A DNA stretch of 64,000 nt from an uncultured Spirochaetia bacterium (GTDB taxonomy: Bacteria > Spirochaetota > Spirochaetia > SZUA-6 > Bin103): positions 434,001-498,000 of the forward strand of contig CATQHW010000003.1 of the NCBI GenBank assembly GCA_958296075.1, read 5' to 3'. Positions 35,541 to 46,803 of this stretch are shown piece after piece. The stretch's first letter is position 1. Every line of letters starts with the position of its first letter. The notes beneath the pieces are model-generated. The model did no database searches. It had not been told where the DNA came from and saw only the letters and a program-made list of their open reading frames with translations. The translations under genes and the position numbers were made by a program.

Positions 35541-36169
35541 CACCGGCGCCGGAATGCGCCGAGCGGGTCGATGCCGAGCCGCAGGCGCAGGTAGATGAAG
35601 CCGGCGAGCAGCCCGCCAAGATGGGTCAGGTGGGCGACGTGCGTGCGCTGCCCGGTCACCTGGAACAGCAGCGCCAGAGCGCCCAGGATGAGCACCATGG
35701 TCGTCGAACGCATGGGAATGAACCAGAAGGTGACGATCTGGTTCGGATTGAGTACCGCGTAGGCCAGCATGACGCCGTACACGGCGCCCGACGCACCCAG
35801 GATCGCCACCGGCGCGGCCGACAGCAGCGCCAGGATGGTGCTGAACAGGCCGGCGAGCACCCCGCACGCCAAGTAGAGGGTCAGGAACTCGGAGCTGCCG
35901 ATCTCCCGTTCCACGGGCGATCCGAACAGGAACAGCATCAGCATGTTGAAGACCAGGTGCAGCATGCCGCCGTGCAGGAACAGGTAGGTGACGAGCTGCC
36001 AGACGGCGCCTTCGCGCGCCAGCACCGACGGTCGCAGGACGGCCGCATCGACATACGCCGGCAGGGCCAGGACCAGGAAATAGACGGCGACCGTGATGCC
36101 GATCAGCCACGTGGTCGCGTTGTACTGCCGGTACGGGAACGGTCGGCTGAGCAGGCCGCGGTCACGCAC
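35540..36169 (-). CDS. rhomboid-family intramembrane serine protease
   Basis: 209 aa, six membrane helices. The active-site dyad is visible as GASGAVYG (Ser) and HLTHLGGLLAGFIYL (His); HGGMLHLVFNMLMLFLFG is the conserved loop and helix. Cleaves substrates within the membrane. Immediately followed by the peptide-binding protein (TGATG), so the two share a transcript; whether they share a function is unknown. Confidence 0.93.
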   Translation of the reverse strand: MRDRGLLSRPFPYRQYNATTWLIGITVAVYFLVLALPAYVDAAVLRPSVLAREGAVWQLVTYLFLHGGMLHLVFNMLMLFLFGSPVEREIGSSEFLTLYLACGVLAGLFSTILALLSAAPVAILGASGAVYGVMLAYAVLNPNQIVTFWFIPMRSTTMVLILGALALLFQVTGQRTHVAHLTHLGGLLAGFIYLRLRLGIDPLGAFRRR

Positions 36170-36243
36170 CCCGACAAGCTACCGCCGGCTGCCGAACACG
36201 GTCAAACCGCATCAGGCAATCAACCGCATCAGGCAAACCGGAA

Positions 36244-37269
36244 TCAGGGCCGGCCGGCGCCGATGAGCGCGTCGGCCGTCTCCAGCAGCCGTTGCGCCGG
36301 CTCGCCGCCGGGAGCGAGCGCGACGAGCTCGGCCCGCGTCTGCCGGTAGAGCTCGGTCGCGCGCCGGCGCGCTTCCCGCAGGCTGCCGCTGCCCTGCAGC
36401 AGGGCGATGGCCCGGTCGATCTGCGGCTGCACCCGGTCGATCGGCCGGTTCTGGATGCCGGCCAGCACCTCCCACAGCTCGTCCGCGCCGCCGCGCTCCC
36501 GATGCAGGATGACCGGCAGGCTCTTCTTGCCCTCGATCAGATCGTCTCCGCGGTCCTTGCCGGGGTTGCCGAGCTCCAGGTTGGTGACGTCGTCGACGAT
36601 CTGAAAGGAGGCGCCGAACCGCTCGCCGATGGTGACCGCCGTGGTCACGGCCGCCGCCCCGGCGCCGCCCAGAGCGGCTCCGAGCCCCAGCGCCAATCCG
36701 GCCAGGCTGCCCGACTTCAGCCGGCACATCGACAGATAGTCCGCCGCGCTCGGAGAGGCCGCGCCCGGCCGGTGCCAGAGGATGTCCAATCCCTGTCCGT
36801 AGTGCAGCTTGCGCATGGTGGCGGCGTACATGCGGTACACGCGCAGCGCTTCGGCCGCATCGAGCGTCGTCAGGCCCCCCTGCGGCGGGTCCAGTATCCG
36901 CGTGGGAAGGAAGTAGGCCAGATTGCCGGCGTTCACGGCCAGGTCCACGCCGAACTCGACGTGCGCGGCCGGACCGCCGCGGCGCGTGCGCGCTCCATCC
37001 TCGATGTCGTCGATGATCAGGCTGCCGGCGTGCGTGAGCTCCACCAGCGGGGTGAGCGGCAACGCGCGGTCGCCGCCGCCGTGCATCTCGCAGGCGAGTT
37101 GCATGAACAGGGCGCGCCAGCGCTTGCCGCCCCGCTCCATCAGGCGGCGGGCCGGCGCCACGATCTGCTCCTCGCGCTCGGAGGTGAGCGCCGGCCGGTG
37201 CGGGCCCGGCTCCAGGAAGGCCAGGGCGTCGAACAGCACCGCTTCGATCCGCGCCAGCCGCCTCTCCAC
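36244..37269 (-). CDS. polyprenyl (isoprenyl) diphosphate synthase
   Basis: 341 aa. GGKRWRALFMQLACE and the first Asp-rich motif (LIIDDIEDGARTRRG; DDxxD) are intact. The second motif reads FQIVDDVTNLELGNPGKDRG, with Asn where most enzymes have the last Asp. DLIEGKKSLPVILH is conserved. Chain elongation of isoprenoids (geranylgeranyl or longer) is expected; the altered second motif may lower activity or change product length. Confidence 0.85.
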   Translation of the reverse strand: MERRLARIEAVLFDALAFLEPGPHRPALTSEREEQIVAPARRLMERGGKRWRALFMQLACEMHGGGDRALPLTPLVELTHAGSLIIDDIEDGARTRRGGPAAHVEFGVDLAVNAGNLAYFLPTRILDPPQGGLTTLDAAEALRVYRMYAATMRKLHYGQGLDILWHRPGAASPSAADYLSMCRLKSGSLAGLALGLGAALGGAGAAAVTTAVTIGERFGASFQIVDDVTNLELGNPGKDRGDDLIEGKKSLPVILHRERGGADELWEVLAGIQNRPIDRVQPQIDRAIALLQGSGSLREARRRATELYRQTRAELVALAPGGEPAQRLLETADALIGAGRP

Positions 37270-37325
37270 GAAGCGTGACTGTCGTGCGCCCGGCGCCGGC
37301 CGTCAAGATCACCGGCGCCCGGTAG

Positions 37326-37355
37326 TTGCACCGGCTTGCCGGTATTGGGTATGGT
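37326..37355 (+). promoter_or_regulatory. candidate promoter of the Met-rich secreted protein
   Basis: TTGCAC (37326-37331), an 18-nt spacer and TATGGT (37350-37355), followed 35 bp later by the ATG at 37391 with aaagagg as ribosome site. Moderate match to sigma-70. Confidence 0.35.
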
Positions 37356-37390
37356 CGGCTCAACTCCCAAACAAAGAGGTGCGAGATAAC

Positions 37391-38089
37391 ATGAAACGTG
37401 TAGTGACGATCTTGATACTCGGAGCGCTCGTGGCTTCACTCTCGTTCGCGCAGATGGAAGGCGGCATGATGAAAGACATGCACGTCTCCTACATGGGCGT
37501 CGACGTCTACACGGACGGCGGCACGTGGCAGGAGGTCGGCGACCGGCTGGCGCAGACCGACGCCACCGCATGGTTGGCCGCCGCCATGGTGCCGGCCGGC
37601 ATCCAGGGCAAGGCGGAGTACTCCTTCGACGTCTCCTACATCGGCGGCCTGGAGGACAACGCCATCGGCTTCGGCGCCATCGTTCCCGGCTTCGTGCTGG
37701 GTCTGGTATGGGACCCGGCGAACCTGGGCGGTTCAGGGTTGCACGCGCAGGTGTACAACGAGTCCGGTGAGCTTCACGAGTACGCCGGCATCACCTACAG
37801 CTTCGAAATCCCGGCGTCGATCATCGCCGGCATCACCGCCGACACGGTGATGAGCACTCCGCTGCCGGTCCGTATCCGCATCGATTCCAGCAATGGAAAC
37901 GTGTGGGTCAAGGACCCGTTCGACGACGTGACGTGGTGGACGTTCACCCTGGGTCAGTCGCTGGAGGAAGACGGCCACAACATGATCGGCGTCGGCACCA
38001 CCTCGGCGGCGGCCAGCTTCGGCAACTTCTCCGCCACTCCCATGATGATGGACTCCATGATGGGGGACTCCATGAAGATGGGGATGTAG
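37391..38089 (+). CDS. secreted protein of unknown function with Met-rich tail
   Basis: 232 aa with a signal peptide (MKRVVTILILGALVASLSFA) and probable cleavage after SFA. Two Met-rich patches follow cleavage (QMEGGMMKDMH) and end the protein (MMMDSMMGDSMKMGM), like copper or silver binding segments. Between lie beta-type stretches with aromatic residues (YSFDVSYIGGLEDN, ITYSFEIPASIIAGITAD, WVKDPFDDVTWWTF). No family recognised. Stand-alone gene with its own promoter candidate and a strong terminator. Confidence 0.75.
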   Translation: MKRVVTILILGALVASLSFAQMEGGMMKDMHVSYMGVDVYTDGGTWQEVGDRLAQTDATAWLAAAMVPAGIQGKAEYSFDVSYIGGLEDNAIGFGAIVPGFVLGLVWDPANLGGSGLHAQVYNESGELHEYAGITYSFEIPASIIAGITADTVMSTPLPVRIRIDSSNGNVWVKDPFDDVTWWTFTLGQSLEEDGHNMIGVGTTSAAASFGNFSATPMMMDSMMGDSMKMGM

Positions 38090-38150
38090 CGGAGCCGTAC
38101 CGCGATTCGCACGCGGCGCCTCACGCGGGCGCCGCTGCGGACCACCGATC

Positions 38151-38185
38151 CGAGGCCGTCGCCCGTGCGACGGCCTCGTTTTTTT
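38151..38185 (+). terminator. Rho-independent terminator
   Basis: Perfect 12-bp stem cgaggccgtcgc/gcgacggcctcg with a 4-base loop (ccgt), then seven T. The clearest intrinsic terminator in the window. Confidence 0.93.
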
Positions 38186-38278
38186 GCGGGCTCCCGGCAG
38201 CAGCGCCTGTGCGGCGGCCGGACAGCTCCTATGGACTGCTGCCCGGCACGGGCTGCCGCCGGCCAGGTGAGGCGGGGG

Positions 38279-39328
38279 CTACCCGATGCGGGCGTTCCAC
38301 GCCTCGGCGCGGCGCATGAAGACGCCAGGATCGGCGCGCCATTGGGCGTAGCCGACCTTCCGCCCGTCCGTGAGCCAGTCGATCCGTTCGTCGAGACAGG
38401 CGATCAGCTCGGCGTCGCCGGCCGGGAGCGCCATGCCTCCCCACTCGACCCGATCGTCGAGCGCCGTGACCACCAGGTCACCGCCGGAGTCGTGCGCGGC
38501 GTCGCTGTTGCCGATCTCTCCCCGCGCTATCGCGTCGATCTGGCCGTTGCGGAGCGCGACGATCAGTTCCCGTTCACCCAGGTCGTCGCCCAGATAGACG
38601 ATCTGCGGTGCGCCGGCGGACGGCGGGTGCAGGCGGAGCCGCTTGGCAAGGAGCGGCGACTCGCCGGCGGAGGTGATGAAGTACTCGGCGCTGCCGTCGG
38701 CGGCGACCGTGCCGGCGGGCGTCTCGACCCGTACCCCCGCCGCCAGCACGCCGTCCTCGCCGGTCAATCCGGTCAGCTCCAGCAGGCGCGCTTCACCGGT
38801 GGTGTTGGCCAGGACGCCGACGGTGACGCGGTCGGTCAGCCGGTCGTAATCGGCCAGGCGGTCGGAGTCGGCGGCGCGCACCAGCAGGCTCTGGCGGAAG
38901 GCGATGTAGCCGGTCGAGAAGGCGACGACCTGCGCGCCGCCTGCGTCGCGCGTCCGCGAGTCGAGGATGGTGATGCCGCCGCTGACGACGTCGTACTCCG
39001 GGCCGTCCGGCCGGAGCCAGATGTCGTCCCAGGGCGCGATGCCGCTGCGGGCAAAGGAGAGCCCGGTGTTCCGCATCGCTTCGAGGGCGGTCACCAGATC
39101 GGCCTCGAAGCCCTGGTGGGTGTCGAAGCCGGGGGACTCCGGGTCTTCATCCGCGCTGTAGCTGACCGGCGCGAAGAAGGCGTAGAAGCCGAGCCGCAGC
39201 TCGCTCGCGCCGTCCGCGCACGCCCGCGGCGCACCGTTCGCATCGCCCGCTACCGGCGACGGAAGAAAGACCAGGCACAGCGCGGCCGCCGCGGCGGTGA
39301 ACCGGAGCCGATTCCATGTCGTTGCCAT
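38279..39328 (-). CDS. amino-acid-type ABC transporter substrate-binding protein
   Basis: 349 aa from ATG 39328 (MATTWNRLRFTAAAAALCLV); the open frame upstream is not convincing. Signal peptide ending near VAGDA. SBP family 3 features: LRLGFYAFFAPVSYSADED, FDTHQGFEADLVTALEAM, EYDVVSGGITILDSRT, ALRNGQIDAIARGEIGNSD. Two membrane-permease genes are missing, so this is an orphan binding protein or sensor. Differs from aapJ in length and sequence. Confidence 0.85.
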   Translation of the reverse strand: MATTWNRLRFTAAAAALCLVFLPSPVAGDANGAPRACADGASELRLGFYAFFAPVSYSADEDPESPGFDTHQGFEADLVTALEAMRNTGLSFARSGIAPWDDIWLRPDGPEYDVVSGGITILDSRTRDAGGAQVVAFSTGYIAFRQSLLVRAADSDRLADYDRLTDRVTVGVLANTTGEARLLELTGLTGEDGVLAAGVRVETPAGTVAADGSAEYFITSAGESPLLAKRLRLHPPSAGAPQIVYLGDDLGERELIVALRNGQIDAIARGEIGNSDAAHDSGGDLVVTALDDRVEWGGMALPAGDAELIACLDERIDWLTDGRKVGYAQWRADPGVFMRRAEAWNARIG

Positions 39329-39452
39329 GCCGCTACGGTATGGGGAGCGCCGCGACGCCGCAACTGGCGCTCGAACCGATTGACGGCGTACGGCGGTTGA
39401 CCTGCGGCCCCGCTTGGCCGTAGCTTGATAAATAAGACTGAAGGGGTCCGAT

Positions 39453-39947
39453 TTGCTCAAGATTCATCGCAAGCTGGAGTACGCGCTGCTCGCCCTGCAG
39501 CACATGCGTATGGTCGGCGCTACCGGCGGCGCCGATCGGCTGGTCACCGCCCGCGAGCTGTGTCGGGTCCACCCGATGCCGTTCGACGTGCTGTCGAAGG
39601 TGTTGCAGCGGCTGGCGCAGCTCGGCGTGCTGGTCTCCGAACAGGGCGCGCAGGGCGGCTATCGGCTGCGCGCCGACCTGGAGCGGCTCTCGCTGTACGC
39701 CCTGAGCGAGGCGCTGGTCGGGCCGATGCGGTTCGCGACCTGCATGGATGACCGCTGCGAGTGCCAGCTCACCGGCTCCTGCACGATCATCTCGGCGGTG
39801 GTCAACCTGGCCAAGCGGGTCGAGCGGCTCTACCGCGACCTGACCGTCGCCGACTTGCTGGCCAGCGAAGAGGACGACGAGCGGGAGATCAGGGAGCGAT
39901 TCACCCGCAGCCAGGAGGCCATGAGCCTCCTGATTCAGGAGACCTGA
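39453..39947 (+). CDS. Rrf2-family transcriptional regulator (SufR/IscR-like)
   Basis: 164 aa from TTG 39453. Winged-helix N-terminus ([15 protein letters not shown], then [17 protein letters not shown] and QGAQGGYRL), then a cysteine cluster Cys97, Cys102, Cys104 and Cys110 ([14 protein letters not shown]), spaced to hold an iron-sulfur cluster as in IscR. First gene of the suf operon and sharing a base with sufB, so it probably senses Fe-S status and controls this operon. Confidence 0.9.
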   Translation: MLKIHRKLEYALLALQHMRMVGATGGADRLVTARELCRVHPMPFDVLSKVLQRLAQLGVLVSEQGAQGGYRLRADLERLSLYALSEALVGPMRFATCMDDRCECQLTGSCTIISAVVNLAKRVERLYRDLTVADLLASEEDDEREIRERFTRSQEAMSLLIQET

Positions 39948-41400
39948 TGGAAATCGTAGCGCACAGGCAACAGAGCACCGACTACCGCGCCGGCTTTCAT
40001 ACCGACGTGGAGACCGATGAGGTCCCCAAGGGGCTGTCGGCCGATACGGTGCGGCTGATTTCGGAAAAGAAGAACGAGCCGGCCTTCATGCTCGACTTCC
40101 GCCTGCAAGCCCTCAAGAGGTGGCAGGCCATGGAGGAACCGTGGTGGCGCTTCGTCGACTACCCGGAGATCGACTATCAGGACATCCGCTACTACTCGGC
40201 CCCCAAGCAGGTGGGCGCCAAGCAGGCGGGTGAAGGCGCCCGCACGCTGGAAGACGTCGACCCTGAGGTGATCGCCACCTTCGAGCGGCTCGGCATTCCC
40301 CTGCTGGAGCAGAAGCGGCTGATGGGCGTGGCGATCGACGCCGTGTTCGATTCGGTGTCGGTCGGCACCACCAACCAGGAACGGCTCGAGGAGCTGGGCA
40401 TCGTGTTCTGCTCCATGGGAGAGGCGGTGCAGCGGTACCCGGAGCTGGTCGAACGCTACCTCGGCTCGGTGGTGCCGCCGGCGGACAACTACTTCGCGGC
40501 GCTGAACTCGGCCGTCTTCACCGACGGATCGTTCTGCTATATCCCGCGCGGCGTGCAGTGCCCGATCGACCTGTCCACCTACTTCCGCATCAACGCCGCC
40601 GAGACCGGGCAGTTCGAGCGCACCCTGCTCATCGCCGAGGAGGGCAGCTCGGTGAACTACGTCGAGGGCTGCACCGCCCCGATGCGGGACCGCAGCCAGC
40701 TCCACGCCGCGGTCGTGGAGATCGTCGCGCTCGACGAGGCGACCGTGAACTATTCGACCGTGCAGAACTGGTACGCCGGCGACGCGGAGGGGCGCGGCGG
40801 CATCTACAACTTCGTCACCAAGCGCGGCCGCTGCGTGGGCCGGCGTTCCAAGGTGTCGTGGACGCAGGTGGAGGCCGGCGCCGCCATCACCTGGAAGTAC
40901 CCCAGCGTGATCCTCTCCGGCGCCGAGTCCGTGGGCGAGTTCTATTCGGTCGCGCTCACCAACAACCGGATGCAGGCGGACACCGGCACCAAGATGATTC
41001 ACATCGGGCCGCGTACCACCAGCACCATCGTCTCCAAGGGCATCTCCGCCGACCGGTCGGTCAACAGCTACCGCGGCCAGGTGCGCATCCAGCCCGGCGC
41101 CGAAGGGGCGCGCAACTTCACGCAGTGCGACTCGATGCTGGTCGGCGACCAGTGCGTGGCCAACACCTTCCCGTCGATCGAGGTGCGCAGCCCCACCGCC
41201 ACGGTCGAGCACGAAGCGTCCACCTCCAAGATCGGCGCCGATCAGCTCTTCTACCTGGCGACCCGCGGCATCGACACCGAGGGCGCGCTTTCGCTGCTGA
41301 TCAACGGCTTCTGCAAGGAGGTGTTCCGCAAGCTGCCGCTGGAGTTCTCGGTAGAGGCGGTCAAGCTGTTGGAGATGAAGCTCGAAGGGAGCGTCGGCTG

Positions 41401-41401
<1 letters not shown>
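39947..41401 (+). CDS. sufB: Fe-S cluster assembly scaffold SufB
   Basis: 484 aa. Starts in the regulator stop (TGATG). Parallel beta-helix core with conserved [38 protein letters not shown] and [20 protein letters not shown]. SufB with SufC and SufD forms the SufBC2D scaffold on which clusters are built. The Cys/Glu pair needed for sulfur transfer lies in this core. Confidence 0.97.
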
Positions 41402-42194
<793 letters not shown>

Positions 42195-42198
<4 letters not shown>

Positions 42199-43390
42199 CC
42201 GTAGCCGAACAGGCGCGCGCCTGGACCGCGGAGATGGTCGAGCGCGCCCGCCGCTTCGACGCCGAGCACGGCGGGCCGCCCTGGTTGCGCGAGCTGCGCG
42301 CGGCGGGCCGCGAGCGCCTGGCCGCTCACGGCCTGCCGCTGGCCCGTGACGAGGCATGGACCTATACCAACGTGCGGCCGGTGCTTGGCGGACGGTTCCA
42401 GGCCGCCGACGGGCACGACGGCGGCGCCGGCGGCTGGCGGCCGCTGGCGGCCGCGGCGCAGCCGCTGCGGAGCGCGGTCGGCGACTACCCCCAGCACGCC
42501 TTCACCGCCATCAATCAGGCGTTCGCCGGCCCCGGCTTGGTCGTGACGGCGGCGGCCGGCCGGTCGCGCTTCATCGAGATCGTGCATCGCCGGCGCCCGC
42601 GTGCCGATGGCGGGACGCTGTACGCGGACGCCGTCCGCGTGGAGCTGGCGCGCGGGGCGCGCGCCACGGTGGTGGAGCGGTGGGAACCGGCGGATCGCGC
42701 CGGCTCAGCCCTGCACGTGCCGGCCGCCGATCTGGTGATCGCTCCGGGCGCCGCGCTGCGCTACTACCGGCTGGCGGCCGACGATCCGCAGGCGTTCGGA
42801 TTCGGCTCGCTGCGCGCCGCGGTGGGCTCCGGCGCGGAGCTCGACCTGGTGCTGATCGGCGGCGGGATGGCGATCGATCGGACCGAGGTGACGGTCGCGC
42901 TGCTCGATGGCGGCGCGCGGGCCCGTCTGGGCGGCGCCGCGGTGCTGTCCGGCGCCGTCCACGGCGCAATACACACCTGCGTGCAGCACCGGGCGCCCGA
43001 CTGCGCGAGCGATCAGCTCTTCAAGGCCGTGCTGCTCGACGGCGCGCGCTCCGCCTTCCAGGGCACGATCGAGGTCGACCGCACCGCGCAGGGCACCGAC
43101 GCCTTTCAACTGAGCAAGACCCTGCTGCTCGACCCGGCGGCGCGCGCGGACGCGCGGCCGCAGCTCCGCATCGGCGCCGACCAGGTGCGGTGCACGCACG
43201 GCGCCACGTCGGGACCGCTCGCCCCGGAGCAGCTCCACTACCTGCGGAGCCGTGGCATTCCTCCCGGCCGGGCGACCGCCATGCTGGTGCGCGGCTTCCT
43301 GGACGAAGTGGGCCGCAGGATCGACGTCCCGGAGGTCGGGGCGCACCTGCAGGCGCAGGTCGACCGCGGCTTGGCGCCGCTGGAAGCCGC

Positions 43391-43394
<4 letters not shown>
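42195..43394 (+). CDS. sufD: Fe-S assembly protein SufD
   Basis: 399 aa. Family end block QLFKAVLLDGARSAFQGTIE and AFQLSKTLLLDPAARADARP, then QVRCTHGATSGPLAPEQLHY and YLRSRGIPPGRATAMLVRGF (SufB/SufD C-terminal motif). The N-terminal half (RDEAWTYTNVRPVLGGRF) is variable and Ala-rich as usual. Partner of SufB in the scaffold. Confidence 0.93.
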
Positions 43395-44631
<1,237 letters not shown>

Positions 44632-44635
<4 letters not shown>

Positions 44636-45084
44636 GCGACAGCGCTGAGCTGTATCAGCAGGTGATCCTTGAGCACAACCGCAGTCCGCGCAATTACGGG
44701 CCGGTCGCCGGCGCGACGCACAGCGCCGAGGGCGACAACCCGTTGTGCGGCGACCGCTACACGATCGACCTGCGCATCGGCGGCGACGGCAACGTGGCGG
44801 CCATCGGCTTCTATGGGGCGGGGTGCGCCATCTCCAAGGCGTCCGCATCGCTGATGACGGAGACGGTCACCGGCATGAGCGCGGCCGAGGTGAACGATCT
44901 GTTCGGGCGGTTTCACGATCTGGTGCGCGGCCGCCTCGAGCCCGCGCAGCACGTCGAGCTGGGCAAGCTGCAGGTCTTTTCCGGCATCTGGGAGTACCCG
45001 GCGCGGGTGAAGTGCGCGATCCTGTCCTGGCATGCGCTGTGCAGCGCGCTGTCCGGCGGCGGCGCGGTCACCACGGAGAGCTGA
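44632..45084 (+). CDS. sufU: Fe-S/sulfurtransferase protein SufU
   Basis: 150 aa from GTG overlapping sufS by 4 nt. Zinc-coordinating Cys39 and Asp41 (NPLCGDRYTI), Cys65 (GAGCAISKAS) and Cys128 (RVKCAILSW) mark SufU, with the insert expected in SufU rather than IscU. It accepts sulfur from SufS. Confidence 0.95.
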
Positions 45085-45096
45085 AGGAGCAATGCC

Positions 45097-45654
45097 GTGC
45101 CCGTAGCGATCCTCACACAGTTCACACCCAATCCGAACGCGATGAAGTTCATCCTCAACCTGGACGTCAAGAGCGCCGGCAAGGTCACCTTCGAAGCGCC
45201 CGAGCAGGCGCAGGGCGTGCCGCTGGTGGAACGGTTGTTCGAGCTCCCCTACGTGCGACAGGTCCACCTGTTCGAGAACGTCATCACCGTCAGCAAGGAC
45301 GATTCCACCGAATGGCAGACCGCCGCCGACCGGATCAAGGAGATCGCCGCGCAGGAGATACCGTCCCACGACGCCGACTTCATCCCGCATGAGCCGGAGC
45401 GGAGCCGCGACGACCTGCCCGACGACATCCGGGCGATCGAGGATGTGCTCGACCGAACGGTGCGCCCCTACCTGCAAGGCGACGGCGGCGACCTGGACGT
45501 GCTGGCGTACGAGAACAAGCGGGTGGTGGTAAGCTACCAGGGGGCATGCGGGAGTTGTCCCGCCTCGGAGTCCGGTACGCTCACCGCGATCCAGGGGATC
45601 CTGCGCGACGAGATCGACCCGGAGATCGAAGTGGTCTCCGCCGCGCTGAGCTGA
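45097..45654 (+). CDS. Nfu-type Fe-S carrier (Nfu N domain + NifU C domain)
   Basis: 185 aa. N-terminal Scaffold/Nfu_N domain (FTPNPNAMKFILNLDVKS, LFELPYVRQVHLFENVITVS), then a NifU-like domain ending with Cys151 and Cys154 (YQGACGSCPASESGTLTAI). Delivers clusters to targets. Last gene of the suf operon, 12 bp after sufU. Confidence 0.93.
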   Translation: MPVAILTQFTPNPNAMKFILNLDVKSAGKVTFEAPEQAQGVPLVERLFELPYVRQVHLFENVITVSKDDSTEWQTAADRIKEIAAQEIPSHDADFIPHEPERSRDDLPDDIRAIEDVLDRTVRPYLQGDGGDLDVLAYENKRVVVSYQGACGSCPASESGTLTAIQGILRDEIDPEIEVVSAALS

Positions 45655-45743
45655 CGCCGGGAATCCGCCGCCCGTGTCGGTGTAGCCGCGCTGCTACACG
45701 GGTAAGCCGGCAGTCGTCGACCCGGTTCGGCATTTCCGTAAGG

Positions 45744-45775
45744 GTGGTCGGCCTCTCGAGGGCCGACCACTTTCG
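45744..45775 (+). terminator. terminator of the suf operon
   Basis: Ten-pair stem gtggtcggcc/ggccgaccac with loop tctcgag, then tttcg. The T-run is short. A smaller hairpin gtgtagc/gctacac lies at about 45681-45700. Also convergent with the Uma2 gene. Confidence 0.7.
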
Positions 45776-45802
45776 TCACCGCGCGCGCCGGGCGGCCGCG
45801 CT

Positions 45803-46630
45803 TCACTCCTGTTCCGGGTCGATGCCCGACCGGCGCAGCAACGCCGCCAGCCGTTCGGCGCGGCGCCGCTCCTGATCCGCACGCCCGCGCTCCTGGTCCG
45901 CGCGCCGGCGTTCCTGATCTGCCCGCCGGCGTTCCTGCTCCGCGCTCCCGCGCTCCCGCTCGGCATCTTCCTTGCCGGTCGGGATCAACACGCCGTGCTC
46001 GTCCGTCCAGCGCAACCACGCGCTGCGGACGCCCTCGAACACGCCAGCCCACAGCATCATCCCCAACCCCAGCTCGGGGAACCGGGGCGGCCCCCGGCGT
46101 TCGTATCTCCCGTCGCTCAACCGGTAGATGCGCAGGTCTTCGCGCATCACCTCATGCAGCGGATCGTAGATCACGTAGTGGGCGACGCCCATCTGCGCGT
46201 ATCTCTGCCGCTTCCTCCCGACCTCGCTGCCCTTCCGGTTCGACACGATCTCCACCACCAAGTCCGGCACCTTGCCGAACTCCCACACGAAGTAGGAGCG
46301 GTGCGCCTTGTCCCACCAGTTCTCGGCAACCTGCACGTCCAGGCTCAGGAACACGTCCGGCATGATCGCCGGATTGCGCGGCTCGGGGAACACGCCCACG
46401 TTCGCAGCGGCCAGAAACGAGCGCCCGGCGCCCGGACCGGCCCATGAACTGTACAACGGCTCGGTGAGCAGGCGCTGCTGCTTCTCGGAGGGCATGTTGT
46501 CCACCGGCTCATCGTCCTCGGTCACCAGGGTTTCGAGGTCGACGCCGAGCGCCGGCGCCGGTCCCGCGGCCGGCTCAGCGGCGTGCGGGTCAGGCCGGGA
46601 ATGACCGGCCGGGAATGTTGGCGCGTCCAT
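45803..46630 (-). CDS. Uma2-family (DUF820) endonuclease-like protein with heptad repeat tail
   Basis: 275 aa. Residues about 60-200 form a Uma2 PD-(D/E)XK-like fold: IMPDVFLSLDV (Asp), VPDLVVEIVSNRKGSEVGRK (Glu region) and VAHYVIYDPLHEV. From about 230 the sequence is built of imperfect 7-residue units (ERRRADQ, ERGRADQ, ERRRAER), a charged helix in many Uma2 proteins. The function of Uma2 is unsettled (endonuclease-like, often in multi-copy families). Confidence 0.85.
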   Translation of the reverse strand: MDAPTFPAGHSRPDPHAAEPAAGPAPALGVDLETLVTEDDEPVDNMPSEKQQRLLTEPLYSSWAGPGAGRSFLAAANVGVFPEPRNPAIMPDVFLSLDVQVAENWWDKAHRSYFVWEFGKVPDLVVEIVSNRKGSEVGRKRQRYAQMGVAHYVIYDPLHEVMREDLRIYRLSDGRYERRGPPRFPELGLGMMLWAGVFEGVRSAWLRWTDEHGVLIPTGKEDAERERGSAEQERRRADQERRRADQERGRADQERRRAERLAALLRRSGIDPEQE

Positions 46631-46803
46631 ATGGGAGCCGATTTCGGTCCGGAGCTATCCCAGGAGTTCGGCACCGGGCTACTGCAAAGCTCGGAGCACG
46701 TCGAATCTCAGGTTCCATGGCGGCCACGGTATCCAGTTTTGCATGTGACCGCAACCGCGGGCATATGTGAGGTGTTTGACACGCGAATCGGGCGGTGCCC
46801 GTT

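Noticed and set aside
33163-35619. Extension of the carD frame to over 1100 residues
   Set aside because: It runs antisense or out of frame through the TVP38 and peptide-binding genes; the CarD protein starts at 33162.
45681-45775. CRISPR-like short repeats after the suf operon
   Set aside because: Only two different hairpins occur, with no regular spacing or repeated unit.
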